Shown: piece after piece, positions 18,331 through 26,546 of the stretch | How the letters are laid out: each line of letters opens with the position of its first letter | Position numbering within the stretch: position 1 is the stretch's first letter | Source of the DNA: an uncultured Clostridia bacterium | GTDB lineage: Bacteria; Bacillota; Clostridia; UBA1381 | Length of the DNA: 64,000 nucleotides | Direction of reading: 5' to 3' | Assembly (NCBI GenBank): GCA_934444735.1 | Contig: CAKSDE010000012.1 | Span: 34,555 to 98,554 of the forward strand | Made by a program: the position numbers and the translations under genes | Notes under the pieces: generated by a model | The model's database searches: none | What the model was told of the DNA's origin: nothing | Seen by the model: the letters and a program-made list of their open reading frames with translations, nothing else

Positions 18331-20375
18331 ACTATCAACCTTTCAAAAAAAGATGCAACCTGATAAAACAGAACAGATACGATCCATGCAATGCCCAATT
18401 GCAGCAAAATAGCAGTAAATGTCCATTTGAATGATTCTGTCTCTTTTTTTATTACCGCAATCGTTGCGGCACACGGAATATAGAGAAGGCAGAAAAGCAT
18501 CATCGAATAAGCATTTATTGCAGAAAATCCTGAAGCGGCAAGCAGATCCTTTAATTGCATAAGACCTTGTTCGGAAGCAATGTTGGGTATGCCATACAAA
18601 ACGCCTGTCGAGGAAACAACCAGCTCTTTTGCTGCGATTCCGGATATTAGCGATACCGCTGTTTTCCATTGCCCCAAGCCGGCAGGAGAGAGCAGGGGGG
18701 CAAAAATATGCCCGATTGTCGCAGCAAAGCTTTCCGACATCTCGGTTGTATATCCGTTTTTGCCAAAATTCATCAGAAACCATAGAACAACAGAAGCAGC
18801 AAAAATGGTAGTTCCCGCTTTGGTCAGGTAGTCCTTAACCTTTTCCCAAACGTAGATTATAACCGTTCTTGCGTTAGGTATCTTGTATTCGGGAAGTTCT
18901 ATCAAAAGTTCATTATCCTCGGTGTTTTTGCCTATTTTGCTGAAGATAAACTGCAAAAGTATTGCGATCAGAACCCCGATTACATACATGGAATATGCTG
19001 CAAGCATGGCAAATTTCCCAAAAAACATCTGCGAGAGCATAACGTATATCGGAAGCCTTGCACTGCAAGACATAAAAGGAGTTACCAGAATAACTTTTAT
19101 TCTGTCGTGCTTATCCTCTAAGGCACGGGATGCCATAACAGCAGGGACGCTGCAACCGAACCCCAAAAGCATGGGTATGAAAGCACGTCCGGAAAGCCCG
19201 ATTTTTCCCATGATTCCATCCATAATATATGCAACTCTTGACATATATCCGCTGTCCTCCAAAAAGGCAAGCGCCACAAACAAGATAAATATATTCGGCA
19301 GGAATGTAAGAATACTGCCGACTCCGGCAATGATTCCGTCTGTTATAAGGGAATGCACAGGGGGAGAGACGTCCAAAAGAATCAGCCCGTTTGAAACGGC
19401 ACCGGAGAATAACTCAATCCAATGCTCAAAGTAACCTTTTAACCAATCGCCGACAGTAAAGGTCAGGAAGAATACGAAAGCCATTATCAGTAAAAAAGCC
19501 GGGATCCCCCATATTCGGTGGATGAGTATATTGTCCGCTTTGTCGGTCATGCGGCTTTTTGCAGCCTTATTGACCACTACTTCATCAATGATTTCACTGA
19601 TAAAATCATAGCGTTGATTTATGATTTCCGATTCGTATCCGGAATCTTGTATGTCGCTTGCGTCAATCGGGTATTTTTCGGAAATGTCGTCGTCATTTTC
19701 GAGAATTTTAATCGAATGCCAACGATAATTAGTCAAATGTGGATATTTTTTCTTTAACCTGTCCGTTATAATGTCAATTTTTTCTTCGATTTCATCGGAA
19801 TAGACCATTACACAGTCACGGTGATGGTCGTGCTCATGATCACCGGGGGCGTGATGATGCTCAAAACCTTGCGCAGGTGTGTTTTTATGATGTGCAACGG
19901 CGTGCATCAGCACTTCAAGACCGGTCCTTTTTCTTGCAGATACCGGTACAACTGGAATGCCGAGCATTTCGGGGAGTCTGTGCAGATCTATTTCCATGCC
20001 GCGTTCCTCGACAATATCCATCATGTTTAGTGCCAAAACAACAGGTTTGTTCAATTCGATAAGCTGTATGGTAAGATAAAGGTTACGCTCTAAAGAAGAT
20101 GCATCCGCAACGTCAATTATAACATTGACATCATCGCTTAGTATGTATTCTCTTGAAAGCTTTTCCTCCATGGTGTATGATGTGAGTGAATATATTCCGG
20201 GAAGATCGACAAGCTTGTAATTTTCGTCGTGAAAATTCATTGTGCCTTCCTTTTTTTCGACTGTAACTCCCGGCCAATTGGCAACTTTTAATTTTGCACC
20301 GGTGTAGGCGTTAAAAAGTGTGGTTTTGCCGCAGTTGGGGTTGCCGATAAAGGCAACATTTAATGTATTATTCAT
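18327..20375 (-). CDS. feoB: Ferrous iron transporter FeoB
   Basis: 682 aa. N-terminal G domain with G1 GNPNCGKTT (residues 11-19), G3 DLPG, G4 NMMD and G5 SAR, then a helical domain and a C-terminal membrane domain with two gate regions. It imports Fe2+. Odd feature: a His-rich insertion at residues 162-185 holding nine histidines between G domain and helical bundle, a plausible metal-buffering loop. Its start overlaps the feoA stop by ATGA, so translation is coupled. Confidence 0.97.
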   Translation of the reverse strand: MNNTLNVAFIGNPNCGKTTLFNAYTGAKLKVANWPGVTVEKKEGTMNFHDENYKLVDLPGIYSLTSYTMEEKLSREYILSDDVNVIIDVADASSLERNLYLTIQLIELNKPVVLALNMMDIVEERGMEIDLHRLPEMLGIPVVPVSARKRTGLEVLMHAVAHHKNTPAQGFEHHHAPGDHEHDHHRDCVMVYSDEIEEKIDIITDRLKKKYPHLTNYRWHSIKILENDDDISEKYPIDASDIQDSGYESEIINQRYDFISEIIDEVVVNKAAKSRMTDKADNILIHRIWGIPAFLLIMAFVFFLTFTVGDWLKGYFEHWIELFSGAVSNGLILLDVSPPVHSLITDGIIAGVGSILTFLPNIFILFVALAFLEDSGYMSRVAYIMDGIMGKIGLSGRAFIPMLLGFGCSVPAVMASRALEDKHDRIKVILVTPFMSCSARLPIYVMLSQMFFGKFAMLAAYSMYVIGVLIAILLQFIFSKIGKNTEDNELLIELPEYKIPNARTVIIYVWEKVKDYLTKAGTTIFAASVVLWFLMNFGKNGYTTEMSESFAATIGHIFAPLLSPAGLGQWKTAVSLISGIAAKELVVSSTGVLYGIPNIASEQGLMQLKDLLAASGFSAINAYSMMLFCLLYIPCAATIAVIKKETESFKWTFTAILLQLGIAWIVSVLFYQVASFFERLIV

Positions 20376-20599
20376 TTGTTTTCCTCCCTAATACTTATTC
20401 CTTGTGAAAAGCCGCGTCCGAGAGCAAAACGAGTTCCGCGTATTCTGATAACCACAGAACCTGACATCTTCCTATTGATGACATATATTTTTGTTCCGTG
20501 AGTCATACCGAGTGCCTCAAGTCTGTGTGTGATGCCTTTCCCGAGCCACATACCTGTTACGGTATAACACTTGCCGATTTGTGCGTTGCTTAAAAACAT
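20372..20599 (-). CDS. feoA: Ferrous iron transport protein A
   Basis: 75 aa SH3-like FeoA with the typical LEALGMTHGTKIYV segment and a C-terminal RGTRFALGR motif. It is thought to interact with FeoB in the cytoplasm. ATG 20599 is preceded by GGAGGGA at about 6 bp. First gene of the four-gene Feo/ClC operon. Confidence 0.95.
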   Translation of the reverse strand: MFLSNAQIGKCYTVTGMWLGKGITHRLEALGMTHGTKIYVINRKMSGSVVIRIRGTRFALGRGFSQGISIREENK

Positions 20600-20629
20600 A
20601 AATGTCCCTCCAAAAAACTCAATAAATAT

Positions 20630-20658
20630 AGTTTAGCACATTATTGAGAAGATATCAA
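20630..20658 (-). promoter_or_regulatory. Promoter of the feo operon
   Basis: Reading the minus strand: TTGATA (20658-20653), 17-bp spacer, TAAACT (20635-20630). The dyad TTGATATC/TATCAATA overlaps the -35 and might be a regulator site, but I see no clear Fur or DtxR box. Confidence 0.65.
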
Positions 20659-20695
20659 TACATATTTTGAATAAATTTTTTAAAAAGGGATCAGT

Positions 20696-20724
20696 TTGAC
20701 AAGTGTTTTTGTTTGTGGTATACT
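20696..20724 (+). promoter_or_regulatory. Sigma-A promoter of the HAD phosphatase gene
   Basis: Perfect TTGACA (20696-20701), 17-bp spacer, TATACT (20719-20724). Confidence 0.8.
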
Positions 20725-20759
20725 TAAAAATAAAATGATAACAAAAGGAAGATGGAATT

Positions 20760-21443
20760 ATGATAAAAGCTGTGATTTTTGACATGGACGGAACAGTTAC
20801 CGATACTCTTTCGACGATTGCGTATTTTGGAAATTTTGCACTGGAAAAAAACGGATTTGAGCCGATTGATGAGGCCGAATATAAGTATTTTGCGGGAAAC
20901 GGAAAAAAGATACTCATAAGAAGAATGTTGGATTACGGAAATAACTATACTCCCGATAATTATAAACGCGTTGAGAAAACGTATGATGATGCATATGAGG
21001 GAGATACTGTGGGAAAAACAACGGTTTTTGACGGTATTTTGCCGCTTTTGGAAAAATTACATCAAAAGGGTATTAAAACGGCGGTAAATTCAAATAAACC
21101 GGATAATGTTGCCGTTGCGGCATTAAATAAAATTTTCCCGAAAGGGAGCTTTGATGATGCGTGCGGACAAAAAGAAGATGTGCCGATAAAACCCGATCCG
21201 ACGGCGGCTTTGAGATTGGCTGCCGAGTTTGGCGCAAAACCCGGGGAGTGCGTTTTTGTCGGAGATACGTCTGTTGATATTGAAACGGCAAAAAATGCCG
21301 GTATGCACAGTATCGGCGTTTTGTGGGGATTCCGCGATTTTTCCGAGCTGCATGAGGCGGGAGCAGAGTATATTGCGGAAAAACCTGAGGAAATATGGGA
21401 TATAATTTTAAAAATAGAAAGTGAGAAAATGAGAGATAATTAA
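20760..21443 (+). CDS. HAD family phosphatase (phosphoglycolate phosphatase-like)
   Basis: 227 aa HAD-IA hydrolase. Motif I FDMDGTVTDTL carries the nucleophile and acid/base Asp; motif II is the Ser/Asn in AVNSNKP, motif III KPDPTAAL, and motif IV GDTSVDIETAKNAG. An alpha-helical cap lies between motifs I and II. Likely substrate is a small phosphomonoester; specificity is unproven. Divergent from feo. Confidence 0.85.
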   Translation: MIKAVIFDMDGTVTDTLSTIAYFGNFALEKNGFEPIDEAEYKYFAGNGKKILIRRMLDYGNNYTPDNYKRVEKTYDDAYEGDTVGKTTVFDGILPLLEKLHQKGIKTAVNSNKPDNVAVAALNKIFPKGSFDDACGQKEDVPIKPDPTAALRLAAEFGAKPGECVFVGDTSVDIETAKNAGMHSIGVLWGFRDFSELHEAGAEYIAEKPEEIWDIILKIESEKMRDN

Positions 21444-21502
21444 AGAAAATGAGAGAAAAACAGAGATTGAAAATAATATTTTATTTTATTTGAAAAAAGT
21501 TG

Positions 21503-21531
21503 TTGACAAGATGAAAAAAGTGTAGTAAAAT
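21503..21531 (+). promoter_or_regulatory. Promoter of rplM-rpsI
   Basis: TTGACA (21503-21508), 17-bp spacer, TAAAAT (21526-21531). A leader of about 70 nt precedes rplM. Confidence 0.78.
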
Positions 21532-21607
21532 ATTTTTTGTGAGTTTGGAAAAATACATTTTTTTCCGAATAAAAATTTAATCGTTTATAATAAGGAGGTT
21601 AATTTCC

Positions 21608-22045
21608 ATGAGTAGCTATATGGCAAAACCACAGGAAATCAAAAGAAAATGGTATATCATCGATGCTGAAAATAAGCCGCTCGGAAGAGTTGCGGCTCAG
21701 GCTGCAAGTATATTGAGAGGTAAGCACCTTCCGACATATACTCCGAACGTTGACTGCGGTGATCACGTAATTATCATCAATGCGGCAAAGGCTGTTTTGA
21801 CAGGCAACAAGCTGAACCAGAAGGTTCGTTATTATCACACAGGCTGGGTAGGCGGAATTAAGGAAATCCACTACAATAAGCTTATGGCTGAAAAGCCTGA
21901 GGACGCTGTAATGTATGCTGTAAAGGGTATGCTCCCGAACAATACAATCGGAAGAAAGGCTCTTACAAGACTGCGCGTTTATAAAGATGCAGAACATAAT
22001 AATGCTGCACAGAAGCCGGAAAATTGGCCGGGCGAAATTAAATAA
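21608..22045 (+). CDS. rplM: 50S ribosomal protein L13
   Basis: 145 aa with the family segments KWYIIDAENKPLGRVA and PTYTPNVDCGDHVIIINA and a C-terminal LRVYKDAEH. Assembles into the large subunit. The start ATG 21608 follows AAGGAGG. Fifteen bases separate it from rpsI. Confidence 0.98.
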   Translation: MSSYMAKPQEIKRKWYIIDAENKPLGRVAAQAASILRGKHLPTYTPNVDCGDHVIIINAAKAVLTGNKLNQKVRYYHTGWVGGIKEIHYNKLMAEKPEDAVMYAVKGMLPNNTIGRKALTRLRVYKDAEHNNAAQKPENWPGEIK

Positions 22046-22060
22046 GGAGGATTTTTAATC

Positions 22061-22456
22061 ATGGCAAAAGTTCAATACTATGGTACAGGTAGAAGAAAGT
22101 CTTCCGTTGCAAGAGTTCGTTTGGTACCGGGCAACGGCAAGATTACAATAAATAAAAGAGATATTGACGATTATTTCGGTCTTGATACTTTAAAGGTTAT
22201 CGTTCGTCAGCCGTTGACATTGACATCTACTATTTCTAAGTTTGATGTAATTGCAACAGTTGAGGGCGGCGGATTTACAGGTCAAGCAGGTGCTATCCGT
22301 CACGGTATAGCAAGAGCATTGCTTGAAGTTGATTCAGACGCTTTCAGAGCTGATTTGAAAGCTGCCGGATTCCTGACAAGAGATTCAAGAATGAAGGAAA
22401 GAAAGAAGTACGGCTTGAAGGCTGCTCGTCGTGCACCACAGTTCTCAAAGAGATAA
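22061..22456 (+). CDS. rpsI: 30S ribosomal protein S9
   Basis: 131 aa. YYGTGRRKSSVARVRL at the N-terminus and the tail RKKYGLKAARRAPQFSKR, which reaches the P-site tRNA, are diagnostic. Second gene of the rplM-rpsI operon, preceded by AAGGAGG and followed by a terminator. Confidence 0.98.
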   Translation: MAKVQYYGTGRRKSSVARVRLVPGNGKITINKRDIDDYFGLDTLKVIVRQPLTLTSTISKFDVIATVEGGGFTGQAGAIRHGIARALLEVDSDAFRADLKAAGFLTRDSRMKERKKYGLKAARRAPQFSKR

Positions 22457-22469
22457 GAAAACTATCCGG

Positions 22470-22500
22470 AAAACCCTTATTTTTCAAGGGTTTTCTTTTT
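22470..22500 (+). terminator. Intrinsic terminator of rplM-rpsI
   Basis: AAAACCCTT (22470-22478) and AAGGGTTTT (22486-22494) followed by CTTTTT. Confidence 0.88.
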
Positions 22501-22877
22501 GCACCGTTTTTTCAAATGTAATAAGTAAAAAAGTATTTCAAACCGTGAAGCCGATTACATCAACAGGAATATCGCAGTTGTTTGGCGGTATAGTTTTGTT
22601 GATGATAGGTGATCTTTGGGGTGGTGGTATGGACTTTGTCTTTGAAAAATCTGCATTCATTATGGTCTATATATGTTTTGCATCAATTTTCAGCTACTCG
22701 ATTTGGTTTACGGTAGTAAAAAACGGTGAATTATCAAAGCTGTTTATTATAAAATTTGCAGAGCCTGTATTTGTATGTATATTTGGTGCAATACTTTTAG
22801 GTGAAAACATATTTAAAGTTCAATATATTTTAGCGTTTTTGCTCATTGCAGGCGGAATATATATTTCAAATAAATAA
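22488..22877 (+). pseudogene. 5'-truncated EamA/DMT-type transporter
   Basis: An open frame entering directly from the rpsI terminator encodes about 130 residues that look like the second EamA repeat of a drug/metabolite exporter (FSNVISKKVFQTVKPITSTG, then four hydrophobic helices, ending at TAA 22877). There is no ribosome site and no in-frame ATG before about residue 35 of this fragment, and the first half of the usual ~300-aa protein is absent. I read it as a remnant left after deletion. Base composition is more AT-rich than the neighbours. Confidence 0.7.
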
Positions 22878-22991
22878 ATTTTACACACTACTTTGTTTAG
22901 CTTAATTTTAAGTTCTTATACACAATTCCTGAAATAAATAACATACAAGCAACAAAAAATAGAGAAAACCACGCCGATAGTTGAAATAGTG

Positions 22992-23021
22992 TAAAGGTAG
23001 ACACACGGGTATCTACCTTTA
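22992..23021. terminator. Stem-loop downstream of the GT51 gene
   Basis: TAAAGGTAGA (22992-23001) and TCTACCTTTA (23012-23021). It lies past the 3' end of the minus-strand glycosyltransferase; the T-run is weak, so terminator function is tentative. Confidence 0.45.
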
Positions 23022-23062
23022 TTACTTCACATGGCGGTGGATATTTATTAACGGGAATATCT

Positions 23063-23752
23063 TTATCCGTTTAATATTTTATCAGCCTCGTCCTCAGAGA
23101 TATATTCGGAGCGGACCATACTTTCAAGCACTTTTTTCTGACGTTTTGCCGCAAGCTCGGAATTGTTGGAGTAGACCGACGGAGCATTCGGTATGCCGGC
23201 TAACAGTGTGGATTCATATTTTGTCATGTCCGACGGAGCTTTGTTAAAATATTTTTTTGCCGCGTCATGTATGTTATAGCAGCCTTTTCCGTAATAAATC
23301 ACATTAAAATAAAGCTCTAAGATATCGTCTTTTTCGTATTCGCGTTCGATTTTTAAAGCCATGAGTATTTCGGCAATTTTCCGTGACGGTGTGCCGTCTT
23401 GCGGAAAGTATATATTTTTGGCGAGCTGCTGTGTGATTGTGCTGCCGCCTTCTAAAGGCTTCAGATAGCGGATATCGGTTGCAATTGCGCGTGCCGTGCC
23501 GATATAATCGAATCCGTGATGCTTGTAAAAGCGCCTGTCCTCAACGGAAACCATTGCATTTTTAAAGGTTTCGGGAATATTGGAAAGCTGTGTATAGTTG
23601 CTTTGAGCCTGTATTTCGGCGATTTTATCCGGGAGAGGACACTCTTTTAGTGCATTATAATATTTCATATATCCGGCAGTGCCGAAATATGCACCTGCCA
23701 ATAAGAGAATAATCAAAAGGCTTTTTAGTATAAATTTAAAAAATTTCTTCAT
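23063..23752 (-). CDS. Monofunctional peptidoglycan glycosyltransferase (GT51)
   Basis: 229 aa. A membrane anchor at about residues 8-27 is followed by a GT51 domain with EDRRFYKHHGFD (catalytic Glu), GGSTITQQLAKN and the second Glu region KIEREYEKDDILELYFN. It polymerises lipid II into glycan strands outside the membrane and lacks a transpeptidase domain. ATG 23752 follows GAGGAGG; the in-frame ATG nine codons upstream lacks a site. It lies downstream of the unusual cell-wall operon but is separated from it by repeats and a terminator. Confidence 0.9.
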   Translation of the reverse strand: MKKFFKFILKSLLIILLLAGAYFGTAGYMKYYNALKECPLPDKIAEIQAQSNYTQLSNIPETFKNAMVSVEDRRFYKHHGFDYIGTARAIATDIRYLKPLEGGSTITQQLAKNIYFPQDGTPSRKIAEILMALKIEREYEKDDILELYFNVIYYGKGCYNIHDAAKKYFNKAPSDMTKYESTLLAGIPNAPSVYSNNSELAAKRQKKVLESMVRSEYISEDEADKILNG

Positions 23753-23849
23753 AAAAATATCCTCCTCACGTATTTCCATTATATACTATATTTTGACATA
23801 AAGCAAGAGGATTTACCTTAAATAATTCTTAAAAATATGTTAAGAAAAC

Positions 23850-24129
23850 GTTTTGAGGGAAATAATCTTCGCATCTTATCCAATATTCACGGCTCGGAGT
23901 ATAAGCATACGCCGTCGCTGCTCATATCGGCAATCTGCTTGATTCTTTCCCTCAAAATAATATGTGAAATAACCGTCACATCCTATCCAATATTCACGGC
24001 TCGGAGTATAAGCATACGCCGTCGCTGCTCATATCGGCAATCTGCTTGATTCTTTCCCTCAAAATAATATGTGAAATAATCGGCGCATCTTATCCAATCT
24101 TCACGGCTTAGAGTATAAGTTTCATATCG
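23850..24129. repeat. 107-bp tandem repeat, two full units plus a partial third
   Basis: Units start at 23877, 23984 and 24091 (TATCCAAT...), period exactly 107 bp, units 1 and 2 nearly identical, the third broken off at about 24129. A flanking inverted repeat TTTTGAGGGAAA (from 23851) pairs with TTTCCCTCAAAA inside each unit. Each full unit carries the core CTCGGAGTA-N6-TACGCCGTCG (23893-23917 and 24000-24024), shared with the MITE-like element. No convincing coding capacity. With the adjacent terminator this accounts for the 436-bp gene-free stretch between 23753 and 24188. Confidence 0.9.
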
Positions 24130-24150
24130 GGAATATAAAAGACATATGAC

Positions 24151-24184
24151 ATAACCCCCCAAAGCGCTGCTCCGGGGGGGGTTA
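24151..24184. terminator. GC-rich terminator of the cell-wall operon
   Basis: ATAACCCCCC and GGGGGGGTTAT arms around an AAAGCGCTGCTCC loop, ending 4 bp before the stop codon of the murE-argB fusion on the minus strand. Confidence 0.85.
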
Positions 24185-24188
24185 TAAA

Positions 24189-26546
24189 TTATTTACCGAT
24201 TGTTGTGCCGATTTTTTTTGGTGTTATAAAGTTTGTTACGAGATTATATTTTATTTTACCGTTTAGGATAACAACCTCCGAAACACCGTTCTTTATAGAT
24301 GATATGCAATTTTTCAGCTTAGGCAGCATTCCGCCGTCGATAAAGCCCTTTTCCATCAGTTCCTCCGCTTTATCTACGGTCAAGTGATTTACTATGGTTT
24401 TATCGTTTTTGACATCTAAAAGTATTCCGTCAACATCGGTCACGAATACCAATGTATCGGCATTTACGCTTTCTGCGATTGCAAGTGCGGCATCATCTGC
24501 GTTTATATTTAATGCGTGTCCGTTTACATCACAGGAAATAGGCGATATAACGGGAAGATAGCCGTTATCCGAAAGCAGTGTCAGAATTGCCGGGTTTACC
24601 TCGCATATCTCACCTGCAAAGCCTATATCGCCCTCGGGAATAACCTTCTTTTGGGCGGTTATAAGCTTTGCGTCACGTCCCGATATTCCGATTGCGTTTA
24701 TATTTTCATTGCGAAGTGCCTGGACAATGCTCTTATTTACATTTCCGCTCAAAACCATCTCGACCGTATCGAGAGATGTCTCATCGGTTACTCTGTAACC
24801 GTTTATGAATTTACTCGGAATTGAGCGCAGTTTAAGCTCTGCGGAAATCTTTTTTCCCCCGCCGTGGACAATAATTATTTTTGCGCCCATTGTATTCATC
24901 AGTGCGATGTCGTCAAAAAGATTTTTTAAAAGCGACATATCCTCCATAATACTTCCGCCGAGCTTTATAACTACGGTTTTATTATAAAGCTTTCTTAGGG
25001 CAGGGAGAATGTCATGCAGACTGCTGATTTTTTCGGCAGAGTCTATATGATGCGAAACATCATGTTCCTTCAGATATTTTTTGGTATACTCGACATCGGT
25101 AAGACACGGTTCATACACAGTACCGCGCTTTAGGCGTGTTTCATTTCCCTTGCCCGTGACAAGAATTATACTCTTGCCGCGGCAGTCGGATATTGCCTTT
25201 TTTATTGCGTCGCCGCGATCGGGAATTATCTCATACGGGCAATTCTCGGAAGCTACATATCCTGCGATTTCATCGCATATTTTCATAAGCGGCTCTTCGC
25301 CGAAATCTTCTTCTGTGATGTAAACCTTATCGGCAAATTTCCCGGCAGTAATGCCCAGGTCATGACGTCTGCCGAGCGCTTTTTTTCCGGGACAGCCAAA
25401 AACTATCGAAATGTGTCTTTCGGGAAATTCCTTTTTCACCGAGTCAAAAAGCGTTTCAAAGCTCATTTTGTTGTGAGCGTAATCGACTATAACGATAATT
25501 TCGCTGTCGGCATTTGAATAAACCTCCATGCGCCCAGATGAGCGCGCTTTCATAAGCCCTACATACATACATTCTGCCGGAATCCCGTAAAGATAGCATA
25601 CGCTTATCGCGGCAAGAGCATTTTGGACGTTGAAAAGTCCCGGGATTGTAAGGGTAAACTCGCCTGTATATCCCGGCATACGAACAGTAAAGTGTGTGTC
25701 ATGCCCGACTTTTTTTATGTCGTAGGCATATACATCTGCGGATTCGTCAACACTCGAAAAGGTGATAACTTTCTCACAATTGCCGCAAGATTCAAGGACA
25801 CGCTTTGAATATGGCGAGTCGATACAAATTGCCGCTTTTTTTGTTTGTGAAAAAAGCTTAAGCTTGGAGGAGAAGTAATCTTCAAAATTCGGATGCTCGA
25901 TATCGCTTATATGATCCTCGCCGATATTTAAAAAACAAGCGACATCATAGGTTATCCCCATGACACGGTGATATTTTAATGCCTGCGACGAAACCTCCAT
26001 TGTAAGGTAGTCTATGTTTGAATCAACTGCATTTTTAAAGTGCCTGTGTAACTCGATCGGCTCGGGCGTTGTAAGACGCGACTCGATATTTGCAACACCG
26101 TCGTAGGTATCTATCGACGAGATTATCGCACTTAAATTTTTATTGTTGTGCAGGAGATATTCGTCGAGAATATACTTTATAAAATACGCTGTGGTGGACT
26201 TGCCTTTTGTGCCTGTTATGCCTGTTAAATTGATTTTTTCCCAGATGTTTTCAAAATACAGATTTACCGTAAATGCCATAGCTTTTCTGATGTCGTTTAC
26301 TAAAATGTAATCACAGGGAACATCGTGCTTTGTTTCGGATATATAGCATATTGCGCCGCTTTTTACGGCGGATAAGAGATATTCTTCTTTAAAGTGCGAG
26401 CCTTTGCAGATAAAGAGAGTATTTTGAGAAACCTCCCGTGAATTATAGGAGATATTTTCGATTGGGAGGTCTGCTTTTATGTCAGACGCGCATAAAAGTC
26501 CGTTTTCGTCTAAGAGTTTTACATAATCCGAAATATTATAGGTCAT
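24189..26546 (-). CDS. Fusion of MurE-type Mur ligase and N-acetylglutamate kinase (ArgB)
   Basis: 785 aa in one open frame. Residues 1-500 are a complete MurE-like ligase: P-loop TGTKGKST (111-118), MEVSSQAL, carbamylation lysine K228 in YFSSKLKLF, SGRMEV, VDYAHNKMS and GKGNET. Where DAP-adding enzymes have DNPR, it reads TEEDFGEEP (411-419), so meso-DAP is an unlikely substrate. Residues 502-785 are a complete ArgB domain: N-terminal helix LHDILPALRKLY, phosphate-binding K528 and HGGGK (561 on), GYRVTDE with R585, GISGRDAK, NINADDAA, GGMLPK and the C-terminal KKIGTTI. ATG 26546 follows AAAAGGAG and overlaps the racemase stop by 11 bp. The combination implies a Mur ligase tied to ornithine precursor synthesis (inference). 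Confidence 0.9.
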   Translation of the reverse strand: MTYNISDYVKLLDENGLLCASDIKADLPIENISYNSREVSQNTLFICKGSHFKEEYLLSAVKSGAICYISETKHDVPCDYILVNDIRKAMAFTVNLYFENIWEKINLTGITGTKGKSTTAYFIKYILDEYLLHNNKNLSAIISSIDTYDGVANIESRLTTPEPIELHRHFKNAVDSNIDYLTMEVSSQALKYHRVMGITYDVACFLNIGEDHISDIEHPNFEDYFSSKLKLFSQTKKAAICIDSPYSKRVLESCGNCEKVITFSSVDESADVYAYDIKKVGHDTHFTVRMPGYTGEFTLTIPGLFNVQNALAAISVCYLYGIPAECMYVGLMKARSSGRMEVYSNADSEIIVIVDYAHNKMSFETLFDSVKKEFPERHISIVFGCPGKKALGRRHDLGITAGKFADKVYITEEDFGEEPLMKICDEIAGYVASENCPYEIIPDRGDAIKKAISDCRGKSIILVTGKGNETRLKRGTVYEPCLTDVEYTKKYLKEHDVSHHIDSAEKISSLHDILPALRKLYNKTVVIKLGGSIMEDMSLLKNLFDDIALMNTMGAKIIIVHGGGKKISAELKLRSIPSKFINGYRVTDETSLDTVEMVLSGNVNKSIVQALRNENINAIGISGRDAKLITAQKKVIPEGDIGFAGEICEVNPAILTLLSDNGYLPVISPISCDVNGHALNINADDAALAIAESVNADTLVFVTDVDGILLDVKNDKTIVNHLTVDKAEELMEKGFIDGGMLPKLKNCISSIKNGVSEVVILNGKIKYNLVTNFITPKKIGTTIGK

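Noticed and set aside
23837..24049. A 70-codon plus-strand frame across the tandem repeat
   Set aside because: It has no ribosome site and consists of repeat DNA; composition does not resemble coding sequence.
23877..24129. Possible CRISPR array
   Set aside because: Units are 107 bp, contiguous and without variable spacers, and no cas genes are nearby.
24189..26546. murE-argB fusion as a sequencing artefact joining two genes
   Set aside because: The frame is continuous for 785 codons, the linker (about residues 490-505) has no internal start with a ribosome site, and both domains end at their natural boundaries. A long-read check would still be worthwhile.
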